Below, in pieces: positions 58,201 to 64,000 of a stretch of DNA of 64,000 nucleotides. The position numbers and the translations under genes are program-made. Position 1 is the first letter of the stretch; each line of letters starts with the position of its first letter. The stretch spans positions 22,983,419 through 23,047,418 of the forward strand of contig JAQMRL010000003.1 in the NCBI GenBank assembly GCA_035578175.1, read 5' to 3'. This stretch comes from Catonia carolina (taxonomy: Eukaryota; Arthropoda; Insecta; Hemiptera; Achilidae). The notes under the pieces are model-generated. The model made no database searches and was not told the DNA's origin. It saw only the letters and a list, made by a program, of their open reading frames with translations.

Positions 58201-58556
58201 TATCCTCTCAAAATTACAATAAAATTGTAAACTGACCGGTAAGAGTTTTGCAGAAACTGCGTTGTACTAACAATTCAAAGGTGTAACAAAAGGTTAAGGA
58301 TATCTGGAGTAGGTAAGAGTTTGAAAATATGGCACAAACATCACAAAAACGTATAAATTAAAAATCTATATATAAACTTAATTATATATAGATTTTTAAT
58401 TTATACGTTTTTGTGATGTTTGTGCCATATTTTCAAACTCTTACCTACTCCAGATATCCTTAACCTTTTGTTACACCTTTGAATTGTTAGTACAACGCAG
58501 TTTCTGCAAAACTCTTACCGGTCAGTTTACAATTTTATTGTAATTTTGAGAGGATA
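58201..58556. repeat. 356-bp near-perfect palindrome (foldback)
   Basis: Arms 58201-58375 and 58382-58556 are reverse complements at every position I checked, with a 6-nt spacer. The symmetry breaks at both outer edges (58200/58557). The arms are mixed sequence, not simple repeat, and contain no open frame of note. With 175-bp arms and a tiny loop, the single strand would form one long hairpin. Possible origins are a foldback transposon, a very recent inverted duplication or a sequencing/assembly foldback. Confidence 0.93.
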
Positions 58557-58734
58557 CAAAATTTCCATTAAAAACATGCTTCTTATTTTAATAAAGTTAA
58601 TATTCAACCAATATTGTGAGGGATATATCTAAAGAAAAGACCATTGTTAAAAAGTATATTCTGAAAATTTTATAATTTTTTTTCTCATAAACTACGTACG
58701 TTATAGACTATTACTTCTCTATAAAATTGCCACA

Positions 58735-58920
58735 TTAATTAAAAAATTTATTATAGAGGTGCATCCGCTTCAATGTACCCACGACATATTCTTCTGCCAC
58801 CAGTTCATTTAGCCATTGATTAACAGCATTTTTAAGTTCATCATCAGTAGCTAATTCCTTACCACCCAAAAATTCTTTAAATTTCCCAAACAAATTGTAA
58901 ACCAGAAGGAGCTACGTCCG
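58735..58920 (-). pseudogene. Mariner transposase C-terminal fragment
   Basis: The minus-strand frame reads VYNLFGKFKEFLGGKELATDDELKN, then AVNQWLNELVAEEYVVGTLKRM and stops at 58737. Mariner transposases end with the same pattern (LFPxLKxFLxGxRFxxDxELxxAVxxWL...GIxxLxxRxxKC). The catalytic DDD residues lie upstream and are not preserved; codons before about 58920 are broken. No terminal inverted repeat was found nearby. Confidence 0.85.
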
Positions 58921-60506
58921 GACTAATTGGTGATTATAAATTTCCCTTCCAAATGTTCTCAGTAAATCACGTGTCGCCCATGAGAAATGAAGAAGTAGGG
59001 AAACAGTAGGAATGCCAAACATTGTGATAAATGAAGTAGAAAGAAAGAAAATGTTGTACTGATACTTGCGTCAGATGAACGCACACAGGTGGCTTAGCAG
59101 AACATAGAACTAGACCCCAAGGTAAAAAGAGAAAAGAAGATGAATCAAAAAAGATGAGAAGTGAGGCTTGGCGTTTGAATGCAATAAACGGCAATTAAAT
59201 TGTGCAAAGTTGAAAAATACATATTAAAACAACACAAACAGCGGATACTATTCAGCACACACAAACAAATTTTAACAATATACCTTTCACACAAACACAT
59301 CTTACGTTAATTAAACGGTAACCCTACTGTATAAATAAAACTGTATTTTTATATAGCAACTACAAAATATTCTGTCTTGTAATATTATGTTCAAAACTTG
59401 TCAGATATAACAAAAAATTTGTCAATGTTTTGTTTAATGTTAGTCTTGTGTTTGTTTGTTGCATAATCCCCCCATCTTTTCAGATTCAAAACATCGACTG
59501 GAGTTGAAGTCGACTGCTGTTCAACAAATGGTAGGACGTTTCTGGCAAAAGCTTTATATAAAAAATATACCTGGCTGATTTGGATAACTCTGTTGTTCAT
59601 CAGCTGATTTCAATGCCGAGGTTTCGGATTCCTTATGTACATGAGAAGTCAATGCGACTATGAAAAAACCAACATCACCCTCTCAGAAAAGAGACGATTA
59701 ATGGAAAGATCGGTTAAAAAAAAGGTGGTGAAAAACATCCCGCTATATATTCATTACATTAAATGTTATTTAAAATGTAAGTTAATAATTTTTATTTAAA
59801 TCTAATTTTTATTCCTTTTTGTTTCAGGTAAGTTTCTTAATTTCCTGTCAAAGCCAGTAAGTAAATAACAACTATATTGATCTATTAATCAAATAGTTTG
59901 CATTTTTAACAAAAAATAAATTCCGTTAGTTATTATAATGCTTAAAACGTAGCTATAATGTTATTCGTTAGATGTTCGTGTCTGTTTTCTTATCGTTCCT
60001 AAAAATCAAATTTCTGCTACCGTAAAATTGTACTATTCAAAAGCGTTTGTTTGATTATCTTTAGAGGTTTAAATGTATACTCAACATCATCGATTACTAC
60101 TACAAGTTTTTCCTGCAATCGTATTTGAACTTTAATGTAGAACCCTAATTACATGGATATTTCTAATTTTGGTAATTCACGCGGAGTTTTCTGTGTTTTG
60201 TAACGTGCTATTTGTGTATAATGATGGCAGCTTTGATAAGAAATACTCCTATTTTGTGGGAGTAGTAGTTTTAACGTGAGTAGTTTAAATCAATAAATTC
60301 CGTCTGAATGCTTACCCACTTGTACCGTCCGTCTCACAACTTAAGTTGTTGATGCCCAGTAATAATACTGCAGTCAATCCATCAAGAAGAAGTTGCATCA
60401 TTCCGGAAAAAATTATACTATAAATTCTTTTGGGCTAAAATGTAACTCCTTGTGGATTCGCGGTTTATTAAATTACATTTTTCGATGATTTCATAAAAAA
60501 ACTGAT
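58921..60506. other. Gene-free stretch
   Basis: Short frames at 58967-59194 and 59391-59600 (minus) have no recognisable domains. Confidence 0.4.
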
Positions 60507-60519
60507 AAATATAATAACT

Positions 60520-60919
60520 TTGTTGTTGTTTAGGTCAACAGCCGAAAGGCTGGTTTGAACCTCTAGAGGTTTTACTAAGTAAAACGAGGAGTGAGTTGGT
60601 TTACCATTGCCTTCCTCACTGAGAGGAAAAGTACGCTTATCAGCATGCCGAGCCCTCTGAAAAGCACATACTTTCCACTCTGTAAATGACAACTTCACTT
60701 CATTTACCACAGGGTCTGGCTGTACAATGAAATTCATTACTTTCAGAGAAGATAACTCTGATTAGTGTCTTTTACACCTCTACCTCTTCTGTTCTTAAAT
60801 AATTCAGTCATTTAATTGACTGACCATGTGATAAGAAACAGAACTATTTATTTTAGCCCTGCAACGAACAGATTGAGTGTAAATAATTTGACACTCCACC
60901 TGTCTGTTATGGGCATAAA
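60520..60919 (-). mobile_element. SINE-B copy with 13-bp TSDs
   Basis: Perfect AAATATAATAACT repeats flank it at 60507-60519 and 60920-60932. The internal frame is open for at least 73 codons, from the MNF codon at about 60737 to the AAC tail. It faces the copy at 61145 head-to-head across about 225 bp. Confidence 0.93.
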
Positions 60920-61144
60920 AAATATAATAACTATGACATATATGACATATGACATATAATAACAGCAGTAATATAATAACTATGAATTAAAAAATGCATA
61001 CAATACACCTTCCTTACGTTCCCAACAGACGATTAAAGAAAAAAATGGAGCAGAAATTTACAATAGGATTAAAATATAATAAAATATATTATGATAACAA
61101 TATATTCTCCTTTATTTTATTTTCAACCGATATGGATATTAGTT

Positions 61145-61533
61145 TACCCATAACGGGTAGGTGGAGTGTTAAATTCATTGCACTCGATCTGTTGGTTCCA
61201 GGGAAAAATAGTTCTGTTTCTTATCACATAGCCAGCCAATCATATGACAGAACTATTTAAGAACAGAAGAGGTAGAGGTGTAAAAGACATTAGTCAGAGT
61301 TATCTCCTCTGAGAGTAATGAGTTTCACGATACAGCCAGACCCTGTGGTGAATGAAGTGAAGGTGTCATTTGCAGGGTGAAAAGTAGGTGTTCGGAGGTG
61401 TTATCAGCATGCTAATAAGCATACTCTTTCAACTCAGAGAGGAAGGCAATAGTATACCACCTCACTCTCATTTTTACTTGGTAAAACCTCAAGAGATTCA
61501 AACTACCCTTCGGTTGTTGACCTAAACAACAAC
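61145..61533 (+). mobile_element. SINE-B copy, inverted relative to its neighbour
   Basis: Plus orientation, diverged, with the family start (CCCATAACGGGTAGGTGGAG) and (AAC)n end. The internal frame is broken at about 61377 (TGA). No clear TSD. Confidence 0.85.
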
Positions 61534-63604
61534 ATTAAAAAAATAGTCACATAGTTCTGAAATACCCTACAAACTCAAGAGTTCACTCTACCCACACAGA
61601 AAAATATAAAGTATAACGTGGTTATACATCTTCATGTCATTCATGCCACATTTTGTCATTTAATTATTTCGTTTCTAATTGTTTTACTATAAAACAATGA
61701 ATTGAAAAGCTTTTCAAATATTCGTTTAATGTTGAACTCTAATTACCAATTGATAAATATCGATTAAAGGTTTACTCAAAAAATAATTATTTAGAAAAAA
61801 ATTAATTGAACAAAACACGGAAATAAATCTAAAGATATTGACGTATAATTAACAAAAAACTTTTAACAGTGCATAAGTCTTCTGATTAGTTTTCTAAACA
61901 AAAATACTAGCATTGCACGGTAGTAATAATACGTTCTCTGATATTTCCATTAGGTGTTTATATGTTCCTCCATTTTATATAAGACTTCATTTTAAACCTA
62001 TCATACTGTCATGATAACAGAGTATATCTAGTACAGTACATAGACTCCTGGCAGTCTGGAACAAACTATTATCGTATTTTATAGTAGAGATATAGCGGGT
62101 GCTTTTACAGAAATTGCACACTTGTTTGGATTGTCTTATATTTGCTTTATTTTATACAATATTCTCGTACTTTAGAGTGTACGTATGGGTGTATGTACAC
62201 ATTCTTATCTCTTTTCAATTTAATGAAAGTTATCAAATAACTATTTCTAGTATTGATTTATCTAAATACACATGAAACTCGTAGAATCGCTTTTGGTAGA
62301 TTTCGTTACAAAATTCGTTATTAGACTTTATCAAATATAACGTATGTCAACCTATCTGTTTATCTAACATAAAGCCGTAAATTTTAAGTTTATTAGGAAA
62401 CCTATTTTAATATTTTCACTTTTCTATCCCTAGACATTCCAGTATTTTTGTCGTTTAAATTATTTTATAACACATAAAGTCATTTAAAAATTTCCAGAAG
62501 ATTTTCTGGAAATTTTGATGAAAAAACTCTATTTCCATCACATCTAAGGTTGTACAATTCTAATACAAATAAAGATTATTATTATTTTTATAATAATAAA
62601 TAATAATAGAAAATACATTATTTTTGCAATTATATAGATGTTGAACGTAAAATCGCTATATTACTTTTGAAAATGTATCAGAAATATAAAACACGGTGTT
62701 GTGTCCAATCATAGCAATTACACCGACGACGTTGATAATAATCATGATTAAACAGCAGAAGAATGTTAAAGCCATTTTATAAAACAAGGGCTGATCTCAA
62801 AGAAGGGTGTTGTTTAACATCGATTTGAATGTAGAATACGTGAGGCCTATGAAGAATAAAGGGTATTAAGGGTTAGAGTGTTGGTTTATTGGGGTTTGAT
62901 TCAGGTTTACCCTTAGGCAGCACTTTGTGGTTTGATGTTTTTAGGGTAGAAAAGGAGGGCGGATCGTTGGAAGTTTTTGGTGGTTGTAAGAAAACTTGTA
63001 AAACAGTTTGTTGTTGTCGGTTTATACTTGGAAAGGGTGTAAGAGAGACATGAGTCTGCTGCGGCCTACTTCTATTCCTTCCCCTTGTTATTCAATACTA
63101 GGATTTTAGATGCAAATTGTGTACACGATTTAGTAAAGTGGTTCCCTTTAGTAGGACTCTTGTTTGTTCTTCAACGTATTATAAAGGCCTACTTTATATT
63201 GACTTATTGTTTTGTACGTTCAGTTAATTTTGGTTACTATTGTTTATAATCCGACTAACTTATATGCAAATCAACGACTTTAAGTCTAAGTGAGATTTCC
63301 ATCTACCTCAAAAACATTTACTTTAAGTTCAATAAAGAAAGGCCTGAATTACTATTTTGAAATATTGCTTTAATTAAACTTATAATAACAACAAATTTTT
63401 AATTAAAATTATTCAGCTTAAAATTAAGTTTTGTTTTCAACAGTTTTGCAGCACAGTCACAGAACTATTTAGTCAAAGTTTGTATCGAAGTAATACTAAG
63501 AACCTATACGGCAGAAAAGGTTTCCAGGTAGGAAAGTTATTTTATATAATTCCTACGTGATAAAAAACAATTAATTAATTTTTTTTATCTGAGGGGCGAG
63601 AAAA
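61534..63604. other. Gene-free AT-rich stretch
   Basis: No recognised coding signal or repeat. A G-rich part at 62815-63060 is unassigned. Confidence 0.45.
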
Positions 63605-63695
63605 ACACTCCCTCACGATGGGATAAGTAGTGCTGAACTCAATTGAGGCGTCCTCGTCCAGCCCAAAAGAGGCCACAACCGCCTACCATCCAAAA
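63605..63695 (+). repeat. Dispersed repeat shared with 9655-9750
   Basis: It shares ACTCCCTCA, AATTGAGGCGTCCTCGT, GAGGCC and CCTACCA with the copy at 9.7 kb. The GC-richer sequence continues to the window end (64000) and may be part of the same larger element, cut by the window edge. Confidence 0.6.
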
Positions 63696-64000
63696 TCCCG
63701 CCGCCTGGTCACTTGATCCGACATCAGCAAGGAACACTCCGCCTCCCTCGGAACTGTTTATATAATATTACAAGGAAAATGTTGGGTTAAAAAATTTACA
63801 TACTGTCAGCGGGGCGTGGAAGGGAACCGTAGCCTAATTCCGTCTCGCTGTCACCAACCAACACTCACTCTCTCTCACTTTTATTCATTTTTTTTATCAC
63901 CAGCTCAGGAAATTAGAGTGCCTACTTTCCGAGATCACGACAGGATTGATTAATTGTGGGAGAGGACGTTCCCGCTGATCTCCAGATGTCTCCTCCCTCC

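Noticed and set aside
1..64000. CRISPR array or prokaryotic operon
   Set aside because: No regularly spaced palindromic repeats with unique spacers, no ribosome-binding sites and no tightly packed genes; the 38-bp array has no spacers.

Overview
The window looks like an AT-rich, repeat-dense intergenic stretch of an invertebrate, most likely insect, nuclear genome. The evidence is a Jockey-clade LINE, several RTE-like LINE families, a mariner transposase remnant, tRNA-derived SINEs, microsatellites, and a lack of operons, ribosome-binding sites or tightly packed genes. The order cannot be fixed by reading alone. I find no convincing single-copy host protein gene. The only intact long reading frame is retrotransposon ORF2, and the only cellular-type RNA gene is one tRNA-like gene.

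Layout. 1-5 kb: two inverted copies of a tRNA-headed SINE (SINE-A), a 38-bp minisatellite and a truncated SINE-B. 5-7.5 kb: a 5'-truncated RTE-like LINE with perfect 12-bp target-site duplications (TSDs), then a nest of foldback repeats. 7.5-17 kb: LINE 3' ends, three SINE-B copies, a 13-kb repeat and a three-unit 184-bp tandem array; one SINE-B has inserted in the 3' UTR of a dead LINE. 17-26 kb: decayed reading frames (an unassigned one, an RTE-like LINE, a DNA transposase and three Jockey remnants). 27-36 kb: SINE-B, LINE tails, two more TSD-flanked LINE copies and a decayed LINE with a CCHC-type tail. 38.27-43.27 kb: a near-full-length Jockey element on the minus strand. Its ORF2 is open (889 codons), but its ORF1 is split by a younger LINE inserted with a 12-bp TSD. 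44-56 kb: a 254-bp MITE, LINE fragments, a GAA-tailed LINE with a 16-bp TSD, and a tRNA-derived SINE. 56.6-59 kb: a LINE tail, a Lys-type tRNA body carrying an Arg (CCT) anticodon, a 356-bp palindrome with 175-bp arms and a 6-nt loop, and a mariner fragment. 60.5-61.5 kb: two SINE-B copies facing each other.

The elements form a readable history. LINEs supply the retroposition machinery, and SINEs and truncated LINE copies carry its signature of TSDs and short tandem or poly-A tails. Nested insertions give relative ages: the Jockey element predates the LINE inside it, and the dead LINE at 16.2 kb predates the SINE-B inside it. The most noteworthy signals are the palindrome and its repeated GGTAAG...GCAG motif, the roughly 75-codon frame and conserved 3' hairpin of SINE-B, the tRNA isotype mismatch, and a miRNA-precursor-like hairpin at 47.0 kb.
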